Shown: positions 22,108-34,332 of the stretch, piece after piece
Layout of the letters: each line of letters opens with the position of its first letter
Position numbering within the stretch: position 1 is the stretch's first letter
NCBI GenBank assembly: GCA_001465935.1
Contig: LNKV01000003.1
Span: 998,363 to 1,062,362, forward strand
Length of the DNA stretch: 64,000 bases
DNA from: Clarireedia homoeocarpa
Lineage: Eukaryota > Ascomycota > Leotiomycetes > Helotiales > Rutstroemiaceae
Reading direction: 5' to 3'
Notes under the pieces: model-generated
Seen by the model: only the letters and a program-made list of their open reading frames with translations
Told to the model about the DNA's origin: nothing
Databases searched by the model: none
Translations under genes and position numbers: made by a program

Positions 22108-23645
22108 GATTTATCTGTTGTTTAGATTTCGCAGGGGCCCTGACCAAGGGAAATAGGTTGCTTCGTCGCAAACAAGAGGTGTTTTTGGGGTAGGAGATTT
22201 GGAGGGTTTGGAGGGTTGTGCGGATGGAGGGAGTGAAGAGTCGGGAGTGAAGAGTCGGGATTGTGGGATTGTGGGATTGTGGGAATTTTTATTGAAGTGC
22301 GAGGAAGCAAAGTGAGATTGGGGAAAGGAAATACGGAGTTGAGATGAAAGCTTTCGCTGGGGTATCTCGGGTACGTACCCAGTAGGCGAAAATGATTAAG
22401 CCCGTGGTCGGTCGGTGGTCATCGGTGGTGGTCGGTGGTGGTCGGTGGTGGTTCGGTGGTCCCTTGTCCAGGAGAAAGCGAGTTATGGAGTCCGTATACA
22501 GACAGTACTCTACTTCAACATCAACCCCCCACTCACATCCTCCCTTGACTCGAACTCTACACATCTTGATGATTAGTCAATCTTACCGTCGAGTCAGCTT
22601 ACCTATTACTCAACTATTCAAAGTTATATATATTATATACACCATCTAATCCGTATTCTAGCATTGCACGATAATTATATGGAGCATGCGCCGCCTCGGC
22701 AAATTGTTGAGCTCAACGAATCCCAGCAACCACAGCAAGCAAGCAAGCAAGCATTATCTAATCATCGATGGGAGTTGGGGGAGTCCGTGGGCCTGGATCC
22801 TCAAGTTATTGGCTTTTTCGTTGCACTTTACTCTTGATTTACAAAGGAAGAGCACTTTACTCTTGATTTACAAAGGAAGAGTTTTGGTAGGCTCTCAGTG
22901 TGAATCTGTAGTGATTCTCGTAGATGGTGAACATACGTGGCTAGTGGTCGGTACACGCCCATGTACCCACCGTATACCATAGCTAGCAAAGACAACATCC
23001 AGTTGATCTCCTGGAAGGCAAAGGCAGGTGAAAAGACATGTGATAATATGGTCGTACACCGGGATTTGAGTACTGTACATTGAGCAAAGGAATTCACCAC
23101 ACCTCATCGTCCATTCATGATCGGTAGCCGGGCTTTATGTGGGATATCACTGCAATTTGGGGGAATGAGATCAAGTGATAGGCAATGCGCAACTCTTAAA
23201 GAAAGTGCAAGGACTCAACTGATCATATCATCACATCACGTAGTAGAGCAGTCCAATATTATATGTACTATGAAAACTCTCACATGAGAAGAAGAGTAGC
23301 CTAAAGACAACGAGATAGCTAGCTACACAGAGACAAAATGAAAGGAACTTGAAAAGGAAGCAATAAAAAGATAAAAAGTGTTTTGTGTACACGTGCTCTG
23401 TGGTTACTGTATTAATGACAGTCGAGGCTTTTTTTGCTGTGAAATATCGTGATCCTGTTGGCTCATATGTGAAAGTAAAGCGATTTGTTCCGAATGACAG
23501 CCCGATGATCCAGGAGGTATCTTCTGTACGCCCTAACGCCATATTAATGCAGATTATGCAGGGGAGCAAAACCGAGAAAGTAGAATAGTCGTCCTATTTA
23601 GACTGTAAAAGAATTGTTCGTTGCTATTAGACAAAAGCCAGGCAT
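22108..23645. other. Intergenic region between carrier and Seb1-like gene
   Basis: About 1.5 kb. It contains a run of GGTCGGTGGT-like repeats near 22410-22460 and an exact tandem duplication at 22823-22880. No frame is supported as a gene. Confidence 0.55.
22823..22880. repeat. Exact 29-bp tandem duplication
   Basis: Two adjacent identical 29-bp units (22823-22851 and 22852-22880), each starting GCACTTTACTCTTG. The absence of divergence suggests a recent duplication. Confidence 0.95.
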
Positions 23646-26332
23646 TTATGAAGGGTGTCCAGGTGGAGGAGGCTGTGGCGGAGTTTGTTGCTGTTGACCA
23701 GGGAAGACAAATCCAGGAGGGAACATCGGCATGCCATTCGCCATGGTTGGGAGCGGATAAGGGAAGCCGGCGCCTAGGGGGAACGGTGGCATAACTGGCG
23801 GAACAGTGTTGGCAGGGAACTTATTCAAGTCGTCTCTACGATCATCTCGACGATCCTCACGATCACGGCGGTGGCGTGGTTGGCCTTCATCTTCATCATG
23901 ATCACGGCCACCTGACCTTGGGCCGTTGTTCCCACCTTTGTCGGTTTGCATGCGACGACTGATTGCTTTTGAAGAAACACCTTGACCAATTTCGATATCA
24001 GGTTCTTCAACGACCATGCCAGGTTCAATGGGTTGACCTCCACTTCCACCATACTCGGCTGTGAGCATCCACTTTCGGTCGGCATCTGTGAGTTTACTAA
24101 TTGGGATGATGCTGACTCCCGTTTGATAATCGCTGCAATCACGAGGTCCGAATCCTACACCCCATCGAGTCTGTGAAAGTCAGAGTTTGAACACGGTGAA
24201 AAGCGAATTAGAAAAAGTTGTAAGAATTGGACGTACCCTAAGCGATGAGTCTGGAGATCGATTCTTTTCCATGGCCTCCTTGGCATTGACAGCGTCGTCA
24301 CGACTGATCATCTTTACGAAGGCATGGCGCTTGTCTTTGTTGACGATGCAGGTCTGTACTCTACCATACTGGTTGAATAGACTCTTCAACTCATGCTCGG
24401 AAGTACTATGACACATTAGTTATGGAATTCAAAAATTGTGCTAGTCGTATTCCTGGGAATAACTTACGTGACCCCACCAACAAATAATGTGCGACTAAGG
24501 ACTAGATTCATCGTTAGATAATTTCTGCCAAGATCTTAAAAATATATTATAGTACCTTTAATGTTTCCTTTTCCAATGGTGGAATCATGACCGACCCATT
24601 TGGGACCATCAGGGCGTGCTCTAGGTGGGGTAGGGCTGCGGCGACGCTGGGGGCTACGCTGGCGATAATCGTTCCCGCGGCCACGGCCAACTCTTCCGCG
24701 ATCGTCAGATCCACGATTACGTCCGGGCGAATCTCTATCCCAATCATCACGACGACGAGCATTTGGCGAATCACGACCGGCCCATCCGCGTTGGGGAGAT
24801 GGGGATCGAGAACGCCGGCGATAACGACCTTGAGGGGATCTCATAGAGTCGTAACCATTTCGATCACGTGAATCATCTTGTCTAGCACCCCAGCTGTTTT
24901 GAGCATTTGGATTTTGAGCACCATATGACGGAGGAGCTCCACCAGCAGGAGTTGCTCCTTGATTTCCCATAGCTGCTAAAATCGCAGCGATTTGCTCAGG
25001 TGGAACGCCTGATGCTGCAAGTGTCTTTATTAAAACTACCTGCTGCTGCATAGCTGGATCGAGATTGACAGGAGGATTTATTGGTGCAGCACCTGGAAAG
25101 GCACCTTGATTACTGGCAAAATTCGGGGTCCCATTACTTGGGCCTTGGCCAAAAGCTGGCGTCGATGGAGTGGGTACATTTACAGACTGCGGTGGCATCG
25201 AATATGGCAAGCCCGGGTTCATTCCTGGGGCTGTTTGAGAAAGAAGATTATTCTGTCCGTTTGATACATTGTATGAACTATTTTGTGGAGCAGAGATAGG
25301 AGTAGGAGGAGGAGGAGCAGTAGTGTTCTGACGAGCAGAGTTTGCCATATTGGCAAGAGCTGCCAAAATCGAAGAAGTATTAGGCGGTGCTGATGCAGAC
25401 GGGGTTGGTGCTGATGCTGATGCCGGCGTTGCTGATGCTGATGTAGATGGCATTGGTGGCAAACCTAAAGTAGCTTGAAGACCAGGTGGAGGACTTCCAG
25501 GTGGTGTGGTAGATTCTACATGTGTACGATTATGATTAGATATGTGACAAACATTGAAACTCTGGGAGCTGTTTTGACAATCTTACCATTCAATTTCTCT
25601 TTGAACGAAGACAGCATCTGCAATGGGAAAGTCTGCCCTTTCTCCCAAATATCAAGTAGCTTTCTAATTTTCTCCTACAAAACAAAACAATCAGGTAAGT
25701 GGGAATTCTATACGATACAAACAGGGTAAATGAAGTGATATGTAGACATGGTGGGTTCCACAGCGAATATATCGTTCGAGGAGTATGTGATATCTTAGGG
25801 GATGGAAGCAAGATCCCACACAAAGTACAGATATGTTGGTATGCTTGGAGACTACTAAGTTCAAGCATGTTTGAGCGTACCTTTTGATCATCAGGAGCAG
25901 TTTGGATTATGTCGTTCATCAAGACGGGAAGTAGTTCCTTTACTCTATGCACGCCAGCAGCAAATGTACCATCCGGAGCAGAACTATTTATGGTTTGTCC
26001 AGCGCTTTTGGCTTGTTCGGTCCATTTCCGAGTTACAGAATCTACGACGTAGAGTACGCCAAGTTTGTGTGTGCCAGGAGCTTTCTTGAAGTGGGTGTAT
26101 AATTTTTGAATGAGTACTGATTCGGACTGTGGGAAAGAAAAGACAAGGTTAGTATGTGGTTTGGATAGGAGATGGGAATTTCAGGACGTGGAGGTGGATG
26201 GGTTCGGCATACCTGGACGTTGGCTGTGCAGAGCGCTGTGATGCCAGAGATCTTGGATCCGGAGACTCCAGGTGGTTTCAATGATAGCATGGCCTGAAGA
26301 CCAGCTTCTAATTCTGCTACTGCGGAAGACAT
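23646..26332 (-). CDS. SEB1: CID and RRM RNA-binding transcription terminator (Seb1/Nrd1 family)
   Basis: Seven exons, complement(23646..24170, 24237..24405, 24468..24501, 24556..25515, 25587..25674, 25881..26126, 26213..26332), encode 713 residues with consistent phases. Residues ~1-150 form a CTD-interacting domain, with the Val-Leu-Tyr-Val-Val-Asp-Ser-Val-x-Arg-Lys segment near residue 65. A long Pro/Gln/Ala-rich linker follows, then an Arg-Ser/Arg-Gly/Arg-Asp region. Next is an RRM whose RNP motifs are Thr-Leu-Phe-Val-Gly-Gly-Val and Lys-Arg-His-Ala-Phe-Val-Lys-Met, then an Arg-Asp-rich and Pro/Met-rich tail. This order is that of fission-yeast Seb1 and budding-yeast Nrd1, which bind RNA polymerase II CTD and nascent RNA to direct termination and 3' processing. 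The 34-nt exon encoding RNP2 is the shortest; phase and motif support it. Confidence 0.92.
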
Positions 26333-27759
26333 AATGTAGGATGGCAGATTTTTCCGACCACGCCAGCAGAGGGTCAATTCAATCAACGCGATAAGGTATC
26401 AACTCGGCGGTTGAGGAATCTTTTTGGATGAAGTTGATAATATGAGCCCCAGATTACTCTCTCTATGATATGACTGTTTCACCTCGAATCCAGATACTGG
26501 GCTACGATGAAAGAATTGATGGGAAAGGACGGATCTATGGCGACTACGGATCTGCGACCGTCACGTCAAGTCTTTAATCGACAGACTTTGAAAGAAATGA
26601 ACAGATTGAATAAATAATTGGCAGAAGTAATCCCTTTGGCTACGACTGAAATGTATTGGAGGTATTACTTCTCTTCCTGGATTACCTGCGAAGAGATATT
26701 GGTGAAAATGGAAGCTGTCGTCGTAGTTGTGGAAAAGAGTGCGAGTGGTTGGTTTCATGAGCGAGCAGTCGAACGATTCGGCTGTGGGTGAGTCGATTCA
26801 CTAGCCGTAAATTCCATTCGCCGAAAAGTTAGTCAGCAGTTTGGGCTAACTGTAACTGTGACTGTGTCATTGTACATTCGTACTCTGTGGTGAATCACGT
26901 GCACTGCTGTATCTTCACTTACCAGCTCACGGCAATCTTATATTCACATTCACTTGTACATAATTTATATGAAATTTTGCTGAGCGCTCGAAAAATGCTT
27001 CAAGGAAAGGGTTGAATTGAAGATTGAGAATTGAATCCCAAGATACCTTACCTCAAGCCGAACCCCGAGGCCTGCCTCTGCCGGGGAGCGTTTCTATGCC
27101 CGGGATTCCGAAAGTCTTCAGCCTTGTGAGCCAGCCAGCCATTGTGAGCTGACGCTGCAGTCCCATACCTTTGTAAGTGAGAGAAGGAGGAAGCCGCAAG
27201 GGTCCAGGCAATGGGCAGAAACATACGAGTACGCTGCGAAGTATTCTACCAAGAATCCGGACGACTGTTGCGATTTTATAACATTTGGTGTCTCGAATGC
27301 AACACAGCACAGCACCTTCCTTACCGAGCCCGTTCGGGACCAATAGAATTATGTAATGTTAGCCGGATGGAAAAGGCACCAAAGGATGAATGATGGGGAT
27401 TTCCGTCTTATTATCGGAAGAAATCGCACCGCGGGTAATCCGGTTACCACAAGTGACCAGAAGGGGGGTGGGTGACGGACCAACGAGAGGGCGGCAATCT
27501 CAATTCCCGGCGGTGGATCAGTTGGTGGGCAAATGGAGGAGAGAAAAAAAAGAAATTGACGTAGGCGGGCAGCTCAACCATACAAGTGCCCTCATAGGCT
27601 GAGCTGCGAGTCGCCGAGTCAACACCTTTTTTCCTTCCGGGAATTCTGCGCCAAGCGAGAACTTGTTGATAAATTTCTACATCACCATCGCCCTTACCAT
27701 TCTACCCTTAATTGTGCGTCTTCTTGCTGCATCGTCATTCAACTCGAAGACTTCTCAAA
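26333..27759. other. Divergent promoter region between SEB1-like gene and citrate synthase
   Basis: About 1.4 kb between divergently transcribed genes. Small frames around 27.0-27.6 kb have no recognisable domain. A TCACGTGC E-box-like site lies near 26896; its significance is unknown. CT-rich sequence just before 27760 fits a leader. Confidence 0.5.
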
Positions 27760-29539
27760 ATGGCTTCAACACTTCGTCTCGGTCAATCTGCTCTTAGATC
27801 GGCCGTTAGAGCTCCTGCTTTCGGGGCCAGAACAGCTGCCTTCAATGGCTTAAGATGCTATTCATCGAAAACTCAGGTATCTTCAATTGTGTCCTCAAGC
27901 CCCGCTACGCACTTCACTAACAATTACCTCCCACCACTAGACACTGAAGGAAAGATTCGCCGAGCAACTTCCAGAGAAGATCGAGCAGATCAAGGCTCTT
28001 CGCAAGTAAAATTAGCCTCATCCGGTCGACCTTTCCAACAATATACTTATTTGTCGCAGGGGTTACGGATCCAAGGTTGTGGGTGAAGTTACTTTAGATC
28101 AGGTCTACGGTGGTGCCCGTGGTATCAAGTCCTTGGTATGGGAAGGTTCCGTCTTGGACTCTGAGGAGGGTATCCGATTCAGAGGAAAGACCATTCCAGA
28201 GTGTCAAGAACTCCTCCCAAAGGCTCCAGGAGGACAAGAACCTTTGCCAGAAGGTGGGCGTTACTGTTGTGATCACCAGTGCAACTGCTAACAACTAACA
28301 GGTCTTTTCTGGCTCCTCTTGACTGGTGAGGTCCCGAGCGAACAACAAGTCCGTGATCTCTCCGCAGAATGGGCTGCCCGTTCCGATGTACCGAAATTCA
28401 TTGAAGAACTCATCGATCGATGCCCAAGCGATCTTCACCCAATGGCCCAACTCTCCCTCGCTGTCACTGCTCTTGAGCACGAGTCTGCTTTCGCCAAGGC
28501 GTATGCTAAGGGCATGAAGAAGACCGAATACTGGGGTCACACTTTCGAGGACTCCATGGATGTTATCGCCAAGCTCCCAACCATCGCTGCCAGAATCTAC
28601 CAAAATGTCTTCAAGGGTGGCAAGGTTGCCCCAGTTCAAAAGGACAAAGATTACAGTTTCAACTTCGCCAACCAACTCGGATTCGGCGAGAACAAGGACT
28701 TCGTCGAGTTGATGAGACTCTACCTTACCATCCACACTGATCACGAGGGTGGTAACGTCAGTGCGCACACCACTCACTTGGTCGGCAGTGCTCTCAGCTC
28801 TCCTATGTTGTCTCTTGCTGCTGGTTTGAATGGTCTTGCCGGTCCTCTTCACGGTCTCGCTAACCAGGAAGTCTTGAACTGGCTTACCAAGATGAAGGCT
28901 GCCATTGGTGATGACCTCAGTGACCAAGCCATCAAGGATTACCTGTGGTCTACTCTTAACTCCGGTCAAGTTGTTCCTGGTTATGGACACGCCGTTCTCC
29001 GAAAGACTGATCCACGTTACATGGCTCAAAGAGAGTTTGCTGAGAAGCACCTCCCATCTGACCCAATGTACAAGCTTGTTAGCCAAGTTTACAAGATCGC
29101 TCCAGGCGTTCTTACTGAACACGGAAAGACGTGAGTACATCCTATTTGATCTCCAAGCTTTTGTAGCTATGCGAGATCTGCGTGTGTCATCACGTGCTTT
29201 TTTGCGCTTGATTTCCCTTACCCCTAAACTCTCATTAGAAACATTCACTGACATACTTTTCTCTCTAGCAAAAACCCATACCCTAACGTCGATGCTGTAA
29301 GTTCTCCTGTACTCCATCCAGAAATGTTCCAGATTGCTAATTGTTTTCAGCACTCTGGTGTTTTGCTCCAATACTACGGCTTGACTGAAGCCAATTACTA
29401 CACCGTCCTCTTCGGTGTTTCCCGTGCCATTGGTGTTCTGCCTCAATTGATCATTGACAGAGCTGTTGGTGCTCCTATCGAGAGACCTAAGTCATTCTCT
29501 ACCGAGAAGTGGGCTGAGATTGTCGGCGCAAAGTTGTAA
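27760..29539 (+). CDS. CIT1: Citrate synthase, mitochondrial presequence and C-terminal AKL
   Basis: Six exons, join(27760..27876, 27941..28005, 28060..28253, 28302..29130, 29269..29296, 29351..29539), encode 473 residues. It condenses acetyl-CoA and oxaloacetate to citrate. The first ~35 residues are rich in Arg, Ala, Ser and Leu without acids, a typical mitochondrial presequence with a Cys-Tyr-Ser-Ser end. Catalytic regions are His-Glu-Gly-Gly-Asn-Val-Ser-Ala-His, Pro-Gly-Tyr-Gly-His-Ala-Val-Leu-Arg-Lys-Thr-Asp-Pro-Arg (catalytic His), and Asn-Val-Asp-Ala-His-Ser-Gly (catalytic Asp), the last rebuilt across the 28-nt fifth exon. The protein ends Gly-Ala-Lys-Leu; AKL is a possible peroxisomal signal. 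A 383-codon frame on the other strand here is a codon-bias shadow. Confidence 0.97.
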
Positions 29540-30784
29540 ACAAAGATTCTGATGTTGTTGAAGAACTCTGTATATTATTAGAGCAGCAAAATTGATCTTA
29601 ATTGCATACTATTTTTCTAGTTTGCCATTTATGCCTACCCATGCGAGCGAGGCATCTACTTGGCAGATATTATTAAACGCTCTTGTTAATTTTCTACCCA
29701 ATATCCGAAAGGGTTGGTTTTGCCGGTCACCATTTTGATTCATTTTGATTTTCCTTAAGAACTTGATACGAATTTAGTTTTTGAGCCTCATTTTGCAAAA
29801 ATTCATCTCTTCAAAGCTGAAGGTTATATTGGACATTATATAAGTTCTATTGATAGATGTAATTGTTGTAGAACATCACATATTGTCTGAATGACCAAAT
29901 CCCCAAACCAAGGTAGTGATCAGCCATTATAAGTCTGTTGTTGTGAGTGTCGAACAAAGCTTGAGGCTAGGCTACGGAATGAGCATCGGCAAATGACACT
30001 TGATGATTCTCGGATTTACTGAAAACGTGCGAGCAGGAAGTCTCAAGAGAAGTGGATTGATTCCAAAACGAGTGGGCGCAGCGCATTCGGGAATGAATGA
30101 ACGATTTCGATTTCTGCCTGCTTCGGTCCTGTGTGTGATTCGAGTTTCCCTGTCTGCACAGTGAGTGGTTGAACGAACGAACGAACGAACGAACGAACGA
30201 ACGAACGCATGAATACTGTACTGTATGCACCGGATTGAGAATTCGATTCGGGCTCGCTGGGCATGGGCATGAGAGGTGCTGTGTATGTATGTATGTATGT
30301 TCGGTAGTTAAAGATATCTAAACCAATTCATTCCCGGGTGCAGACAGACATTTGGGATCCCCACGACTTAGAGAGAGTACTGTATACCCGATTTTGGAAG
30401 ATCGGGGAGTACAGGCAGTAATGCTTAACTAGTTAGTATCATGATTCCGGATTCATGCGCCTGGATCCCCCAACGCAGGACGTACGTATACTTACCCCCC
30501 ACCAAATACCCCCCTGACAAACGGTGGAGAGCGCGTGCAGCACCGCAAAGAAAAAGTAGACGAGAGAGGGTTTAAGTTTTGGTTTTCTCACCACGTTTTG
30601 AGATGTCTTCCACTTGTACAGATGTTCAGATGCCATCAAAATCTTCGAGATTGTCATTATCTGAATCATCAATGAATGCCTATGATAAGCTATTCTTCAT
30701 CACTCTAGCACTCATTATGCATAAAGTAATTAATACCACATCAGCTCATAAACCTTCGGTGTCCGTTCAATACTCATCATCACC
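29540..30784. other. Convergent intergenic region, citrate synthase to fet3
   Basis: About 1.2 kb between two 3' ends. It contains a GAAC tetranucleotide repeat (30171-30207) and a short GTAT repeat near 30284-30300. No gene is supported. Confidence 0.55.
30171..30207. repeat. (GAAC)9 tetranucleotide repeat
   Basis: Nine uninterrupted GAAC units on the plus strand, in the 3' intergenic region. Confidence 0.9.
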
Positions 30785-32867
30785 TCACTTCCCAGGCGCA
30801 ACTGTCTGCTGGATTGAAACCGGCTCAACAACCCCAACACCAACCTCACTACTATCCTCTCCCTCCCCCTCCCCTGCCACCCTCCTTCTCTCGGCCTCTT
30901 TATCCGCATCCCCCATCTCTGCCAACCCATACCAACTAATCGTTGCCAACCCTAACAACGCCGCCAAACAACTAAACACCATTGCCACAATCCCCTTCGG
31001 AGTAAATCCCTTGGGCAGGGGGCCCGGCGCAACATTTGCGTTCTTCAAATCAAGATGATCTATCGTGTTTCCCGCTGCATTCCCCTCATACGGCACTCCG
31101 CCCACTTGACATGCCGCGATATGATTCTCTGGGATAACGAGAGATTTCTGCAATTCGAGAGGGGCTTCGATCATTGTTGCGATGAGACCTTGGTCGACGT
31201 GCCATTCGATGTGACAGTGGAAGAGCCAGACGCCTGGGTTATCCGACGTGAAACGTAGGACGATGTAGCCAGAGGGACGAAGGACGAATGTGTCACGGCG
31301 CATGGGAATAGAAGGATAGGAAGTTTCGGTTGTGTTGGAGGAGTCGAAGGTGCCTGCGTCTTCAGCAGAGCGAGCGATAGCTTGGAAGTTGTGTCCGTGG
31401 AGATGGAAGGGATGTTTGCCGGAATCTGGGTTAATTCGTTAGATGTGTGCGACACATGGAAGGTTGAGCGTAAGAAAGAACTACTGACCTAAATTGTTGA
31501 CAACAATTTCAATGGTTTGTTGATAACCAAGAACGAAGGGGTGTGCGAATTCACCATAGATGGCAGGATTGACAGCATCATTTCCTGTTGACATTACGGT
31601 GTAGAGAGTTGGAACTTTCTGTGATACGTAGGTGATGTTGTTGAAGAATGCACTGTGTTCAGTTAACAACATGAAATATATGGCTGTGATAAATGTCACT
31701 TACTATGGCTTTCCGTTCCCAAGCACATCCATAATCACATCAAGACTGATTGTTTGGTCGGGTTCAGGAAGGAGAGGCTGTCTGTCATAAGGAATGAGAG
31801 TGAAATCATCAAAGTCATTAAGTTCATCAACTGTTGCGGCTTCTGGGAGCGGCTTTGAATCATCGTAAACAAGCCAACCGGTGCCGTTGTAATTCAAGCC
31901 ATCGGGAATAGTATCGAAAAGCGACTGGCAAATATTAGAACTGCTCTTCGTTGACAATTTTACGGTACTCACAGTATCCATACTTGTGACGAACGCGAAA
32001 TTCGCGGAGGTATCGTTCTTTGTAGTAATCATGAAGGTGCATCGCTGAGCTGCAGCCAAATAGATCATCTCCGCCTCCGCCTTTTCAGTGTAAACACCAT
32101 CTACTTCCACAATTGTCATATTGTGCCCTTCGAACCAAACATACTGGCCTGCAAAAGCTCCAATATTAACCATTTGGAAGAGGTAAGTCTTGCCGGGTAG
32201 AACCGGTACAGTGATATTTTGGGTATCATTGAAAAGCACGGCTTGAGGGACAGGCTCTGCCCCAGTAGGATTGGCGACTCCAATAAATTTTGGTATCCAG
32301 ACCTGCATCTCTTCATGATACCAGTCAGAAACCGAAAGGACGAATGTCTCGTCAATCTCATCTTCATATGGAAAATCCGGATCGCTGATAATGAGCGGGC
32401 CTCTCAGGCCATCTGGATACTGGCCTTTATCGTGCGAATGGTACCAATACGTTCCAGGTTGTTGCACCTATGGGGGTTCAATTGAGGCTCATGAACACGC
32501 TGTGGTAACTCACGGTAAAATTGTACACAAACTGGGAGCCAGCTGGGATTCCGCACTGAGAAACTTGCGCTGGACCATCCATTTGAGTAGTGCCATTCAT
32601 GAAAAGACCGTGAAAATGAAGGGAGGTAGTTTGGTTGCCGAGTTGGTTGTCAACATTAACAATGATTCGATCCCCAACTGTCGCTCTCATGACAGGCAGT
32701 GGCCATTGTCCATTGATCCCAATGGTGGGACGTTCGAACGCGCCATCGGGATTTGCTCGAACCCATGTGATATTGAAGTCGTAAGTAACAGTCGCTGCTT
32801 CTGCGACAGATGTCAATGTCAGAAGCAGGGCAGACAAAATGGGGAAGAAAGACAGCGATATCGCCAT
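30785..32867 (-). CDS. FET3: Fet3-type multicopper ferroxidase
   Basis: Five exons, complement(30785..31425, 31489..31652, 31704..31924, 31973..32467, 32514..32867), encode 624 residues. It oxidises Fe(II) to Fe(III) at the cell surface and passes it to the Ftr1 permease. Residues 1-24 form a hydrophobic signal peptide ending Ala-Glu-Ala. All four copper-binding blocks are present: His-Phe-His-Gly, Trp-Tyr-His-Ser-His, His-Pro-Phe-His-Leu-His-Gly-His, and His-Cys-His-Ile-Glu-Trp-His. Near residue 565 there is one transmembrane helix followed by a cytosolic acidic tail, as in yeast Fet3 and unlike secreted laccases. Intron 2 is 48 nt, in frame and stop-free. The ATG at 32867 is chosen because the signal peptide follows it directly, although an in-frame ATG exists at 33011. 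The divergent neighbour ftr1 confirms the assignment. Confidence 0.95.
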
Positions 32868-33134
32868 AGCTAGGAAATCAGCTTGTCGGTGAATGGGAGT
32901 AGACAAGGGAGTTCCCGTTGAGATGTGTTGGGAGGTATTTCGTTGTATTGTACTTTGTAGACAAATTTGGAGGGGACAGTCCCTTGGCGAATCCCAAAGC
33001 TCGATATTCAAGAGCCTTGTGGACTAGCAAAAATGTGCGGTGGTGGGTATGCGGTGGGGATGAGCGCATGAGTCTTACTTAAGAAGAAACCTTGTCAAAG
33101 ACACGAGGCGAGTCGGAGTTGGTTTGATTAGATG

Positions 33135-33143
33135 ATCTGATAA
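33135..33143 (+). promoter_or_regulatory. SreA-type GATA site, fet3-proximal
   Basis: Exact ATCTGATAA, about 270 bp upstream of the fet3 start codon. It matches the consensus of iron-responsive GATA repressors in filamentous fungi. Binding is inferred from motif and context. Confidence 0.65.
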
Positions 33144-33602
33144 GCTTTTCCCGCGCACAGTCCGTATAAAGGAGATTTCCAGAGCGGAACCGGATCCAAT
33201 TTCCAATTCTGCCTAATGAGTGAAGTCGAGACTGACTGACCCGAAAAGCTTTCGCAGCGGGGGCGCAAGGTGCCTTGGCTGCAAAGATGGGCCGAGTTGT
33301 AGCTTGAATGTAAGAAGCTTTGGAGCTTTGCAGCAGCCAAGACGAAACTAATTGTTTTCCCACCATCAAAAAAATTGCAATTCAAGTGGGTCGCAAGGGA
33401 GGTGAGGTGGGGGAGCACGAATAAGCAATGAAAATGGACGCTTCTCCGGCTTCTTCGAATCCACACGCAAGTACAAGTACGAGAGGAAAGAGTCTCGATG
33501 ATCACACGGCATACGCAATGCAGAGTTGAGCTCCATCTCGAGCTGCCGGTTGGAATTTAGCAAAAACTCGACTCCCTCAGATGCGCGCAAAGGAATTGTT
33601 TT

Positions 33603-33656
33603 GTTTCGTGCCTTCCGATACAAGAAAATGTTTCGTGCCTTCCAATACAAGAAAAG
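33603..33656. repeat. Two tandem 27-bp repeats between fet3 and ftr1
   Basis: Units 33603-33629 and 33630-33656 begin GTTTCGTGCCTTCC and differ at one or two bases. They lie in the middle of the divergent iron-gene promoter. Confidence 0.9.
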
Positions 33657-34323
33657 ACGGCAGCTGTATGCTCTAGCCACCTGGTTTGGGCAGGTGTGGG
33701 TGGGAAAGACAATGACTGGGGTTATTCCGTTTGTCTGCCGATTTGACTCAGTGATAATGCGATGATCTGATACATATAAAAGCCAATTGATATGATACAG
33801 TATGACTAAAATGGAGCTGAGTGCAAGAAAGCCCAAGCGGCCCGAGCATCTAGATTTCTCCCCGCTTTTGCCTGAAGTCCTAACATGATGAAGAATCAGG
33901 AATTTGGGTGATGGGAACTCGAACTCGACGTTGCTTCTCTGGTCGGATGCAATATCTTGGTGAGGGAATAGGGTCTACGGATATTTATACGCGACACCAC
34001 TGCCGACGGCGGTGCGTAGAGGAACTTTGGAAATCTTTTCATGGCTGTCGAGGGATTGGAAAAAAAAGGGAAATGACTTGCACTTGCTCTCGACCAATGA
34101 GATACGCCCAGGTCGATTAAAAATGTTTCATCGGGTGATACTGGGCTGGAATTTGCCATTAATCCCGCAGAATCTTCGCAGTAAATTTTCTTCTCGTACG
34201 ACCGGGATCGGCAGAGTGGACTACCCGTAGCTCTGCATGTGGTGAAACCCCAGCTCCCAAAAAGAAAGCATTCCATTCGGCCGCTTCGCCCAATTGTGTG
34301 AGTTAATCAGATCTTTTGCCGTC

Positions 34324-34332
34324 TTATCTGAT
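34324..34332 (-). promoter_or_regulatory. SreA-type GATA site, ftr1-proximal
   Basis: Reverse complement of exact ATCAGATAA, about 165 bp upstream of the ftr1 ATG. Same reasoning as for the site beside fet3. Confidence 0.65.

Noticed and set aside
29131..29268. Possible separate small gene inside citrate synthase intron 4
   Set aside because: The interval is bounded by good splice sites and the flanking exons rejoin the conserved protein; 138 nt is simply a longer intron.
28295..29446. 383-codon frame on the minus strand across citrate synthase
   Set aside because: It is fully antisense to the conserved citrate synthase exons, has no recognisable domain, and is explained by codon bias of the sense gene.
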